From Vulcanimicrobiota bacterium (GTDB lineage Bacteria; Vulcanimicrobiota; Vulcanimicrobiia; Vulcanimicrobiales; Vulcanimicrobiaceae): a stretch of 64,000 bases of DNA. The notes under the pieces were generated by a model. That model was not told the origin of the DNA and made no database searches. It was given only the letters and a program-made list of their open reading frames with translations. The stretch lies in NCBI GenBank assembly GCA_003168375.1, contig PMSI01000005.1, positions 62,001 through 126,000 on the forward strand. The letters run 5' to 3'. The stretch's first letter is position 1. Each line of letters opens with the position of its first letter. The position numbers were made by a program, and so were the translations under genes. This document shows positions 34,484 through 42,798 of the stretch, in pieces.

Positions 34484-35934
34484 CAGCGAACTCCCACCGG
34501 CTCCTGGGCGGCAACGTCGTCCGGCATCAGCAGTTCGCGCCGCGCGACGCCCTCCTCGATAGCCGCCTGTTTGACCGCTTGCGCGACCGCATCGACGACG
34601 CGCGAGTCGAACACGCTCGGGATGATGTACTCCGCGCTGCGCTCCTCGCCGACGATCGAGGCGATCGCCCGCGCCGCGGCGAGCTTCATCCCTTCGGTGA
34701 TCCGGCGGGCACGGCAGTCGAGCGCGCCGCGGAAGATACCGGGGAATGCCAGCAGGTTGTTGATCTGGTTGGGGAAGTCGCTGCGCCCGGTTCCCACGAC
34801 CGCCGAGTACGGGGCGGCGGCATCCGGCATCACCTCGGGGGTCGGATTCGCCATCGCGAAAACGATCGGGTCGCGCGCCATTGCGCCGATCCACTCCGGC
34901 TGCAAGATCCCCGGGGCGCTCACGCCGATGAAGACGTCTGCACCCTTGAGCACGTCCTGCAGCGAGCCGCGGCGACGCTCGCGGTTCGTGTGCTCGGCGA
35001 GCCACGTCCAGTGCGGGTTCTCGTAAAGCTGGTCGCGGCTGAGCGCGCCGTCGCGGTCGACCGCGATCACGTCGCGCACGCCGGCGGCGAGCAGCATCTT
35101 GATCGTCGCCGTCCCGGCAGCGCCGCTGCCGGTGAGCACGATCGTCAGCTCGTCCATGCTCTTCCCGACGACGGCGGCGGCGTTCATCAGCGCGGCGAGG
35201 ATCACCACCGCGGTGCCGTGCTGATCGTCGTGCATGACCGGGATGTCGAGCTCCTCGACCAGCCGGCGCTCGACCTCGAAGCAGCGCGGCGAGCTGATGT
35301 CTTCGAGGTTGATCCCGCCGAAGATCGGCGCGATGAGCTTCGCGGTCTGCACGATCAGGTCGACGTCCTTCGTGTCGAGGCAGATCGGGAACGCGTCGAT
35401 GTCGGCGAACTGTTTGAAGAGCATGCACTTGCCCTCCATCACCGGCGCCGCGCCGAACGGACCGATGTCGCCGAGCCCGAGCACGGCCGTGCCGTCGGTG
35501 AGCACGCACACCGTGTTGCGCTTGATCGTGAGTGCGTACGCCTTGGCCGGGTCGGCGGCGATCGCGCTCGAGACGCGCGCGACGCCGGGCGTGTACACGG
35601 TCGACAGATCCTGGCGCGTCTTCACCGGGCGCGTGATCCCGGTTCGTATCTTACCGCCGAGATGGGCCAGGAAGGTCGAGTCCGAGACGTTGAGGACGCG
35701 GACGCCGTCGAGCGCTTCGATCGCGTTGCGGACCTGATCGCCGATCAGCTCGCTCGCAACGTTGACCGTGACGTCCCGGACGATCGTCGTCTTGCCGACC
35801 GAGCGGGTGTCGACGGCTCCGACCATGCCGCCGGCGTCGCCGATCGCCGACGCCAGGATACCGAAAGAACCGGGTGTATTCGGGGTCTCCAGGCGCATCA
35901 CGAGCTGGGTGCCGATCGAAGGAGCCGAGGCCAT
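34483..35934 (-). CDS. malic enzyme with N-terminal ACT domain
   Basis: About 483 residues, oxidatively decarboxylating malate to pyruvate. Residues 10-85 resemble an ACT regulatory domain (RLETPNTPGSFGILASAIGD). The catalytic core has the Tyr in STVYTPGVARV, the Lys in LTIKRNTVCVLTDG, metal-binding Glu/Asp in the MHDDQHG region, and the NAD(P) motif GSGAAGTATIK. ACT-bearing malic enzymes are usually NAD-dependent and amino-acid regulated. The ATG at 35934 is preferred; a longer form from 36006 adds a low-complexity N-terminus. Confidence 0.93.
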   Translation of the reverse strand: MASAPSIGTQLVMRLETPNTPGSFGILASAIGDAGGMVGAVDTRSVGKTTIVRDVTVNVASELIGDQVRNAIEALDGVRVLNVSDSTFLAHLGGKIRTGITRPVKTRQDLSTVYTPGVARVSSAIAADPAKAYALTIKRNTVCVLTDGTAVLGLGDIGPFGAAPVMEGKCMLFKQFADIDAFPICLDTKDVDLIVQTAKLIAPIFGGINLEDISSPRCFEVERRLVEELDIPVMHDDQHGTAVVILAALMNAAAVVGKSMDELTIVLTGSGAAGTATIKMLLAAGVRDVIAVDRDGALSRDQLYENPHWTWLAEHTNRERRRGSLQDVLKGADVFIGVSAPGILQPEWIGAMARDPIVFAMANPTPEVMPDAAAPYSAVVGTGRSDFPNQINNLLAFPGIFRGALDCRARRITEGMKLAAARAIASIVGEERSAEYIIPSVFDSRVVDAVAQAVKQAAIEEGVARRELLMPDDVAAQEPVGVR

Positions 35935-36057
35935 CGACTTCCGGTACGGTATCGCCTGCCGGGTGTCCTCGCCCCGACCGCTTGTTGGCCTCCCGGCACG
36001 GCCCATCCCAGCGGTCGAATATCGACGGGCGGGCTCGGATTAGGGAATGCTGCGAGT

Positions 36058-37017
36058 ATGACGACCGTCACGGCGGTGGCCGCCGGCGCGCTTGGCGCGC
36101 TGGCGGTCCTCGCCCTGGGGACCGGACCCGCTCTGCGCCGCAAGCGCGAGACGCTCGAAGCGGCGATCGCGGCCGCGCTCGCCGCGGGCGTGATGGCAGC
36201 GGGCGGCGATGACGTCTTCGCCGGGGTAGCGCTCGTGCTCGGCCTCGCGGCCGTCGGCCGGTACGCCCAAGCGGTGGTCTCCGCGACGCGCGACGCTCCG
36301 GCCCGTCTCTTCGCCACCTTCGAGCGCGAGAGCGAGGCACGCGGCCGCTTCTTGCCCCGCACCCTGGTCGACCGGCTGGGGCGGGGCTCGCTGGCCGACA
36401 TCGAGATCGGCGACCGCGCAACCGAGACGATGACGGTCCTGTTCGCCGACATCCGCGACTCGACGGCGCTGACGGAGCAGCTCTCGTCGGAGGACGCCTT
36501 CGTGCTGATCGCCGACTTCTTCGCGCGCTCGGCCCGGGTCGTGCGGGATCACCGCGGCAGCGTCGACCGGTACCTCGGCGACGGCTACATGGCGCTGTTC
36601 CCCCGCTGCGTCGAGGACGCGCTCGACGCGGCGCTGGCGCTGCAGGCGGCGGTCCAGGACCTCAACCGCGAAGGACTCGGGCCGGAGATCGAGATCGGCG
36701 TCGGTCTCCACACGGGCCCGGTCACCTTCGGCACGGTCGGCGACGCTCGCCACATCGACACGACGGTGGTCTCCGACACGGTGAACATCGCGAAGCGAGT
36801 CGAGGGAATCTCGAAACGGCTGTGCGTGCCGGTCGTCGCGACTGAGGACGTGATGTACCAAGTCCGCGATATGTCGCGCTACATCGTGCGGCCGCTCGGA
36901 GCGCAGCCGGTCCGCGGTAAACGCAAGCCGATCGACGTCATGGCGATCGAGCCGATGCCCGACGTGCGCCGCATCAACACGGTACAAGTGCCGTACCCAG
37001 CGAAGCGGAACGCGTGA
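36058..37017 (+). CDS. membrane-anchored class III adenylate/guanylate cyclase
   Basis: A 319-residue protein with two or three N-terminal hydrophobic segments (about 5-22, 35-50 and 53-68), then a class III cyclase domain (about 122-290). The metal-binding Asp131 (FADIRDST) and Asp175 (YLGDGYMALF) are present, as are the transition-state Asn and Arg in VNIAKRVEG. It makes a cyclic nucleotide; which purine is used cannot be told securely. The gene is coupled to threonine aldolase (GTGA). Confidence 0.9.
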   Translation: MTTVTAVAAGALGALAVLALGTGPALRRKRETLEAAIAAALAAGVMAAGGDDVFAGVALVLGLAAVGRYAQAVVSATRDAPARLFATFERESEARGRFLPRTLVDRLGRGSLADIEIGDRATETMTVLFADIRDSTALTEQLSSEDAFVLIADFFARSARVVRDHRGSVDRYLGDGYMALFPRCVEDALDAALALQAAVQDLNREGLGPEIEIGVGLHTGPVTFGTVGDARHIDTTVVSDTVNIAKRVEGISKRLCVPVVATEDVMYQVRDMSRYIVRPLGAQPVRGKRKPIDVMAIEPMPDVRRINTVQVPYPAKRNA

Positions 37018-38087
37018 TCGAGGCTCCGCCGAAACGGTACCTCTCGAACAAACGCATCGCGAGCCCGGGCGACGTCCTCCACGCGCTGGCCCTCGCCACC
37101 TCCGAGGACGCGCCCTTCGACGTCTACGGCGCGGGGACGATCGTCGAGGGGTTGGAGCGCACCGTCGCATCGCTGCTCGGAAAAGAGGCGGCGGTGTTCT
37201 GCACCAGCGGGAGGGCCGCGCAGCTTTCGGCGCTGCGCGTGCACGCCGACCGCCGCGCGCGCCGCGTCGTCGCCGCGCACCCACGCTCGCACATCGTCGA
37301 GGACGAGAACGACGCGATCGGCGCGCTGTACGGCTTGCGCGTCGCACGCGTCGGCGCGCCCACCGAGCCGTTCACGCTGCAGGAGCTGCGCGCGGTACGC
37401 GATCCCCTTGCAGCAGTGGTCGTCGAGCTCCCGCTACGGCGCGCGGGATTCCGCGTCCCGCCGTGGGACGAGCTGGTCGCGATCGCCGAACACGCCCGCG
37501 GCACCGGCGCCGCGTTCCACCTCGACGGCGCGCGCTTGTGGGAGACGGCTCCCGGCTACGGCAAGACGCTCGCCGAGATCGCCGCGCTCGCGGATACGGT
37601 GTATGTGTCCTTTTACAAGGGGCTCGGCGGTCTAGCCGGCGCCGCGCTCGCCGGCGACGCGGAGACGATCGCCGGCGCGCGCACCTGGATCGGGCGCGCC
37701 GGTGCGACGCTGTACAGAATGTTTCCGTACGCGCTCGCCGCGCGCGAAGGCCTGCGCACCGAGCTGCCGCGGATGCCGGAATACCATGCGCGCGCGGTCG
37801 CGATCGCCGCGGCACTGCGGGATATCCCCGGCGTCGCGGCAAGCCCCGATCCGCCCGCCTGCAACGCCTTCGCGGTCCATCTCGACGGCGAGCGCGACGC
37901 GCTGCTTGCAGCGCGCGACGCCGTCGCCGAGTCGCACGGCCTGGTCGTCTTCGAAAACCTCGCTCGCACCGCGCACCCGCGCGTCTGCTCCTTCGAGCTC
38001 GCCGTCGGCCCGAACACGATGCAGCTCGAGCTCGACGAGATCCGCGCGGCGATCGCGCAGATCGCGTCCCGCGCTACGTCCCGCTGA
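37014..38087 (+). CDS. threonine aldolase/beta-eliminating lyase family
   Basis: A 357-residue PLP enzyme. GAGTIVEGLERTVASLLGKE and FCTSGRAAQ lie at the cofactor site, HLDGARLWE is the Asp/Arg block, and the PLP-forming Lys is in VSFYKGLGGLAG. It is expected to cleave L-allo-threonine or threonine to glycine and acetaldehyde, or to act on another beta-hydroxy amino acid. It begins at a GTG overlapping the cyclase stop. Its 3' end overlaps the convergent tldE-like gene by 14 bases. Confidence 0.9.
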   Translation: MIEAPPKRYLSNKRIASPGDVLHALALATSEDAPFDVYGAGTIVEGLERTVASLLGKEAAVFCTSGRAAQLSALRVHADRRARRVVAAHPRSHIVEDENDAIGALYGLRVARVGAPTEPFTLQELRAVRDPLAAVVVELPLRRAGFRVPPWDELVAIAEHARGTGAAFHLDGARLWETAPGYGKTLAEIAALADTVYVSFYKGLGGLAGAALAGDAETIAGARTWIGRAGATLYRMFPYALAAREGLRTELPRMPEYHARAVAIAAALRDIPGVAASPDPPACNAFAVHLDGERDALLAARDAVAESHGLVVFENLARTAHPRVCSFELAVGPNTMQLELDEIRAAIAQIASRATSR

Positions 38088-39420
38088 TCGTCATCTCGGC
38101 GACGCGGAACGACGGCGAGACGATCGTCCCGTCGAAGCGCAGGTCACCCGCGATCCCGTCGATGCTCTCAAGCATCTCCCCGAACGTCGAGGCGATGGTG
38201 AACTCGTCGATCGCGTACAGCGGCGCGCCGTCTTCGATGTAGATCCCGCGTGCGCCGCGGCTGTAGACGCCGCTGGCGTACTCGGTCGCGAAGCCGATCG
38301 TGTCGAGGACGAGGATCCCGCGTTCGGTCGAGGCGACGAGGTCGTCGAGCGTCCCGGTCCCCGGGAGGAGGTAGAAGTTGTTCGCGGCGACGCCGCCGCC
38401 CGACGCGTTGCCGGTCGACGCGATCCCGAGGCGGCGCCCCCAGTAGGTGTCGCTGAGATACGCCTCGAGGACGCCGCCGCGGATCGCGAACGTCAAGCGC
38501 GTCGGCACGCCCTCGCCGTCGAACGGCGAGCTGCCGAGTCCGCCGGGGAGGCGGCCGTCGTCGACGAGCGTCACGCGCTCGTTGCCGATGCGCCGGCCGA
38601 CGCGGTCGGCCAGCCACGAGTTGCCGAGCGCGACGTTCGCCGCGCTGAGCGCCGAGAAGACGTCGGCGAGAACGGCCGCTGCGACGTCGCGCTCGAAGAT
38701 CACCGGGAGGCGCGTGGTCGCGGGCTTGCGCGCGCCGATCAGCGCGAGCGCCCGGTGCACGGCGTGGAGCGAGACCGCCTGTGCGCTCTCGGCGGTCGCC
38801 CAGCCGCGGGCCGCGGTTCCGTAGTGGCCGATGCGCTTGTCGTCACCGTCGAGCGCGACCGGTGCAGCCGAGCGCGAGACCTGCGAACCTTGGGTCACGC
38901 CGCGGAAGCCGCGCGTGTTCGCGATCGCCCACGACGAGACCGAGTCGCCGACACGCGAACCGTCGGAGTTGGCGATGCGCACGTCGGCCTCGCGCAGCGT
39001 GCGCTCCATCGACAGCGCTTCCTCGATCTTCTCCTCGTCCGCACGCTCCGCGACGTCCGGCGCGACGGTGAACAGGTCGTGATCGCAGACGCCGTCGGAC
39101 TCCACGGTGTCGGGAAGACCGGCATGCGGGTCGTCGCCGACGAAGGCGGCCGCCGCGACGACGCGACGCGCGAGCGCGGCGACACCGTCGCGCGAGAAAT
39201 CGCTGGTCGCGAGCGTCGCGCGGCGCGTCCCGACGAACGCGCGCACCTGCAGGCCGCGGCCGCGCGAACGCTCGAGCTTGGTGACCTCGCGGTCGCGCGC
39301 CTCGCACGAGAAACGATCGGAGATCGAGACCGTCGCCTCGGCGTCGCCGGCGCCGGCCTCGATCATCAGCGCGACGGCCGTCTCGGCGAACGCCAGGGCT
39401 TCGTCGCGCGGATCAGCCAC
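38074..39420 (-). CDS. TldE/PmbA-like subunit of the metalloprotease pair
   Basis: A 448-residue TldD/PmbA-family protein without the HExxH motif, as expected for the TldE subunit. It forms a heterodimeric protease with TldD and provides part of the channel that admits unfolded peptides; known roles include microcin B17 maturation and CcdA degradation in E. coli. Its start is eight bases inside the end of tldD. SSPFDGEGVPT and VLDTIGFATEYASGVYSRGA are typical late motifs. Confidence 0.92.
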   Translation of the reverse strand: MADPRDEALAFAETAVALMIEAGAGDAEATVSISDRFSCEARDREVTKLERSRGRGLQVRAFVGTRRATLATSDFSRDGVAALARRVVAAAAFVGDDPHAGLPDTVESDGVCDHDLFTVAPDVAERADEEKIEEALSMERTLREADVRIANSDGSRVGDSVSSWAIANTRGFRGVTQGSQVSRSAAPVALDGDDKRIGHYGTAARGWATAESAQAVSLHAVHRALALIGARKPATTRLPVIFERDVAAAVLADVFSALSAANVALGNSWLADRVGRRIGNERVTLVDDGRLPGGLGSSPFDGEGVPTRLTFAIRGGVLEAYLSDTYWGRRLGIASTGNASGGGVAANNFYLLPGTGTLDDLVASTERGILVLDTIGFATEYASGVYSRGARGIYIEDGAPLYAIDEFTIASTFGEMLESIDGIAGDLRFDGTIVSPSFRVAEMTISGT

Positions 39421-40816
39421 GGCCGGTACCGCCGACCGTGCACGACGCGAGCTTGACCGTCGGTATCCCGACCCCGACCGGGACGCGCTGACCGCCTTTT
39501 CCGCAGGTGTACGAACGGTGCGCGAGCTGCGCGTCGTGCCCCACCATCGTCACCTTCGTCATCGCATCGGGTCCGTTGCCGACCAGCGTGGCGCCGCGCA
39601 CCGGCGCGCCGATCTTGCCGTTCTCGATCAGATAGCCTTCCGCGATCATGAACACGAAGTCGCCCTTACTGATCTCGACCTGGCCGCCGCTGAACGAGCT
39701 CGCGTAGAGCCCGCGGTCGATCGAGGCGATGATCTCGTCCCGCGTCGACGTCCCGGGCGGCATGAACGTATTGCACATGCGCGGCTGCGGCAGGACGCGA
39801 TACGACTCGCGCCGCCCGCTCCCCGTCGATGCAACGCCCATCAGGCGCGCGTTCAGCCGGTCCTGCATGTACCCGCGCAAGATCCCGTTCTCGACCAGCA
39901 CTTTGTGCTGTCCGGCCGTGCCCTCGTCGTCGACCGCAACGCTCCCGCGCTCGCCGGGCAGGTCGCCGTCGTCGTAGATCGTCACCAGCTCGCCTGCGAC
40001 GCGGTCGCCGATGCGACCGCTGTAGAGCGAGGTGCCCTTGCGATTGAAATCCGCCTCCAGCCCGTGCCCGACCGCCTCGTGCAGCAGGACGCCGCCGCCG
40101 CCGGCGCCGATCACCACCGGCATCTCGCCGGCCGGCGCGTCGCGAGCACCGAGCTTCGAGGTCGCGATCCGCGCCGACTCGCTCGCGATCGACTCGGGCG
40201 TTTGCACGTCGAACACATCGATGCTCGTGCGCCCCCCGTCGCCGACGTAGCCGTTCTCGCGCTCTGCGCCTTCGCGCGCGACGACCTGTACGCCGAGCGC
40301 GACCAGTGGCCGCCGGTCGGTCACCAGGCGCCCGTCGCTCGACGCGATCTGCACGTACTGCAGCTCGTCGGTCACGAACGCGTTGACCGACGCGACCCGC
40401 GGATCGAACGCGCGCGCGGCGACGTCCGCCCGCCCGAGCAGCTCGACGTAGCGTTTCGACTCGGCGGGCTCGTCCGAACCGGTCGCGTAGAGCACCGGCG
40501 CCGCAGCGGGCGTCAGCGCAACGATAATGTCGTGCTCGCCGCCCTCGCGCACGATCAGCGACGCCGCCTCCGCCGCGCGCAGCAGCGCCGCCTCGTCGAC
40601 GTCGTCCGAATACGCGTAGCCCGCTCGCTGCCCCACGACGACGCGCACGCCCGCGCCCCGCAGCACGCTCGACGACGCCTCCCGCACGATCCCGTCCTGC
40701 AGGCGGAACGTCTGCGTCAGCCGGTTCTCGAAGAACACGTCGGCGAAGTCCCCGCCCCGGCGCAACGCCCGGGAGAGCACGCGAGCGAGGAGCGACGGGT
40801 CGAGCGCGGTCAGCAC
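39413..40816 (-). CDS. tldD: TldD-like zinc metalloprotease subunit
   Basis: A 467-residue protease. HEAVGH at residues 246-251 is the zinc-binding HExxH and the third ligand Cys is in the late block (CGKGGQRVPVG). MGVASTGSGRRESYRVLPQP and the final block are family-typical. Together with the overlapping TldE it should form the active heterodimer that degrades peptides. It is followed, in the same direction, by a small exported protein gene six bases upstream. Confidence 0.94.
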   Translation of the reverse strand: MLTALDPSLLARVLSRALRRGGDFADVFFENRLTQTFRLQDGIVREASSSVLRGAGVRVVVGQRAGYAYSDDVDEAALLRAAEAASLIVREGGEHDIIVALTPAAAPVLYATGSDEPAESKRYVELLGRADVAARAFDPRVASVNAFVTDELQYVQIASSDGRLVTDRRPLVALGVQVVAREGAERENGYVGDGGRTSIDVFDVQTPESIASESARIATSKLGARDAPAGEMPVVIGAGGGGVLLHEAVGHGLEADFNRKGTSLYSGRIGDRVAGELVTIYDDGDLPGERGSVAVDDEGTAGQHKVLVENGILRGYMQDRLNARLMGVASTGSGRRESYRVLPQPRMCNTFMPPGTSTRDEIIASIDRGLYASSFSGGQVEISKGDFVFMIAEGYLIENGKIGAPVRGATLVGNGPDAMTKVTMVGHDAQLAHRSYTCGKGGQRVPVGVGIPTVKLASCTVGGTGRG

Positions 40817-40822
40817 GGCGCG

Positions 40823-41242
40823 CTATTTTACGTGGTGCACCATCGGCAGTGCGCCGCAAGACATCGTGTGCGTGCCGGCGGTGTTGAAGACGGCCACGAG
40901 GTACGGTCCCGGCTTCATCGCAGTCGGTTTCACCCGCGTGTTGGAACGGCCGCCGATCACCGGCTTGAGCCGGTATTCAGGCGTCGTCCCCATCTTCGCG
41001 CAGGTGCCGCGGTAGACGCCGGCTGGGTACTCGTTCTCGGGGATGAACACGCCGTCGAGCACGATCGTCACGTCGACGACCGGCGGCTCCATCGCGACGT
41101 GCGTGATCGTCGCGTTCCCCGCGATCTTCGAACCGTTCTGGGGATCGAGCTTTACCACGACGCTCGGCGGCGGCGTGGCCGCGAATGCGATGCCGACGAC
41201 GGCGAGCGTGGCCGCAAAGCTCAGCGCAGAGATACGAAGCAC
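40823..41242 (-). CDS. hypothetical exported beta-rich protein
   Basis: A 139-residue protein with a signal peptide (about the first 21 residues: VLRISALSFAATLAVVGIAF). The mature part alternates hydrophobic residues in a beta pattern, has two cysteines and ends GTHTMSCGALPMVHHVK. I do not recognise the family. The start is a GTG preceded by an excellent AAGGAGG seven bases away, which settles the choice over longer forms. Confidence 0.65.
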   Translation of the reverse strand: MLRISALSFAATLAVVGIAFAATPPPSVVVKLDPQNGSKIAGNATITHVAMEPPVVDVTIVLDGVFIPENEYPAGVYRGTCAKMGTTPEYRLKPVIGGRSNTRVKPTAMKPGPYLVAVFNTAGTHTMSCGALPMVHHVK

Positions 41243-41334
41243 GGGCAACCTCCTTTGAAGGGCGGGAGTTCGGTCGCATTCGTTCGCTCGCTGGGGATGC
41301 CTGGTGCAGCGCGTCGTCACCGTCCGGGCAGATC

Positions 41335-42798
41335 CTACGAACGTGCGAGGAGGTCCAGAGCGCGGTCGATGCCGCGTTCGACCGGGCCGTCGTCGGCCCG
41401 GCGGTCGTTGACGATGATCGCAAACGACACGCGCCCGTGGCGGCGCGTCTGCACGTAGCCGGTCAGCGCGTTGACGTGTGCGATGTGTCCGCTCTTGGCA
41501 CGCACGCGCCCGCGCGCGTCGGTGAGGTGCCGCCCGCGCACGGTCCCCTCGATCCCGGCGCGTGCCAGCGAGCCGACGAACACCTCACCGCCCGGCTCGA
41601 CGGCGGTGCGCGCCAGCAACGTCGCGAGCGTGATCGGCGTGACGCGGTCGCTTGGCGCGAGCCCGCTTCCGTCAACGATCCGCAGGCCGTCCTGGGGGAC
41701 GCCGCCGCGCGCGAGGACCGCGCGCTCGACCAGCGCTCCAGCGGCCTCGGTGCCGACGCCGCGCGTCGCGCCGACCGCGCGCAGCAGCTGCTCGGCGAAG
41801 TGGTTGTTCGACTCCAGCATCATCTCGTGCACGATCTCGCGCAGCTTCGGCGAGCGGTGCCGCCACAAAACGTACGGTGCGACCGGCGCGACCCCGGTGC
41901 GAATCCCGCCGTCGACCTCGACGCCGCGATCGCGCAGCATCGCGCGCGCGACGCCCGCCGCGTAGCGTGGGAGATCGATCACTGGGCGCCAGAACGACTC
42001 CTCCGCGCCCGCCGCGACGCGCCCTTCGAAGGCGAAGTCGTTGCGCCCGGGATCGCGCCGGATCGCGAGCAGCGTCGAATACGCCGTGATCACCGCGCCG
42101 CTGATGCGCACCATATCGGACGGCGGCAGCATCCGGATGCGCGCCGGCGCACCGACGACGAGCGGCACCAGATGGAACTCGACGGTCCCTTGGTCGAGCG
42201 AGAGCGCGCTCGTCCCGGCTGCGTACCCGTACTGCAGGTCGTCGGGATCCCAGCCGGGGTTCACCTCGGCCCCTGAAAAGAGCGTCGCGTCGGCGACGAT
42301 CGCACCACTGATCGCACGCACGCCGGCGCGGGCGATCGCGCCGGCACCGCCGCGCAGATCGTCGCGCGTCAGCAGCGGATCGCCGTTCCCGACGAGATAG
42401 ACGTCGCCGCGAATCTTGCCGTCGGCGGGATCGTCGACCGACTCGAACGTCGTCGAGAAACGATAGTCGGATCCGAGAACCTGCAGCGCGGCTGCGCCGA
42501 CGAGCACTTTGAACGTCGAGGCGGGGATCATCGGTGTCCGCTCGCGGCGGCTGAAGATCGGACGGCCGTTGCCGTCCACGACCGCGATCCCGCTGGTCGC
42601 CAGCGCCGACTCGCGGAGCGCGTCGCGCAGCTGCGCCTGCAGCGTTCCGAGCTCGCCGGTGCTCCAGGCCGGCGCGCTCGGCGCAGCGGCGATCGACGTC
42701 GGCCCGGGCGGCGCGGGCGCCGGCGGAACGCGCTGCGAGCACGCGGACGCCGCCGCGAGCGCGAAGATCGCGGCGGCGACCCGGCGCAGGACGATCAC
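41335..42798 (-). CDS. dacB: D-alanyl-D-alanine carboxypeptidase/endopeptidase (PBP4-type)
   Basis: A 487-residue S13-family penicillin-binding protein. The nucleophile is Ser94 with Lys97 in STFK, the SNN motif is in LESNNHFAEQLL, and the KSG triad motif is in VRAKSGHIAHVN. It removes terminal D-Ala or cuts crosslinks in peptidoglycan. LAAASAC at the N-terminus is a lipobox with Cys20, so it may be a lipoprotein. It is coupled to the M1 peptidase by ATGA. Confidence 0.92.
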   Translation of the reverse strand: MIVLRRVAAAIFALAAASACSQRVPPAPAPPGPTSIAAAPSAPAWSTGELGTLQAQLRDALRESALATSGIAVVDGNGRPIFSRRERTPMIPASTFKVLVGAAALQVLGSDYRFSTTFESVDDPADGKIRGDVYLVGNGDPLLTRDDLRGGAGAIARAGVRAISGAIVADATLFSGAEVNPGWDPDDLQYGYAAGTSALSLDQGTVEFHLVPLVVGAPARIRMLPPSDMVRISGAVITAYSTLLAIRRDPGRNDFAFEGRVAAGAEESFWRPVIDLPRYAAGVARAMLRDRGVEVDGGIRTGVAPVAPYVLWRHRSPKLREIVHEMMLESNNHFAEQLLRAVGATRGVGTEAAGALVERAVLARGGVPQDGLRIVDGSGLAPSDRVTPITLATLLARTAVEPGGEVFVGSLARAGIEGTVRGRHLTDARGRVRAKSGHIAHVNALTGYVQTRRHGRVSFAIIVNDRRADDGPVERGIDRALDLLARS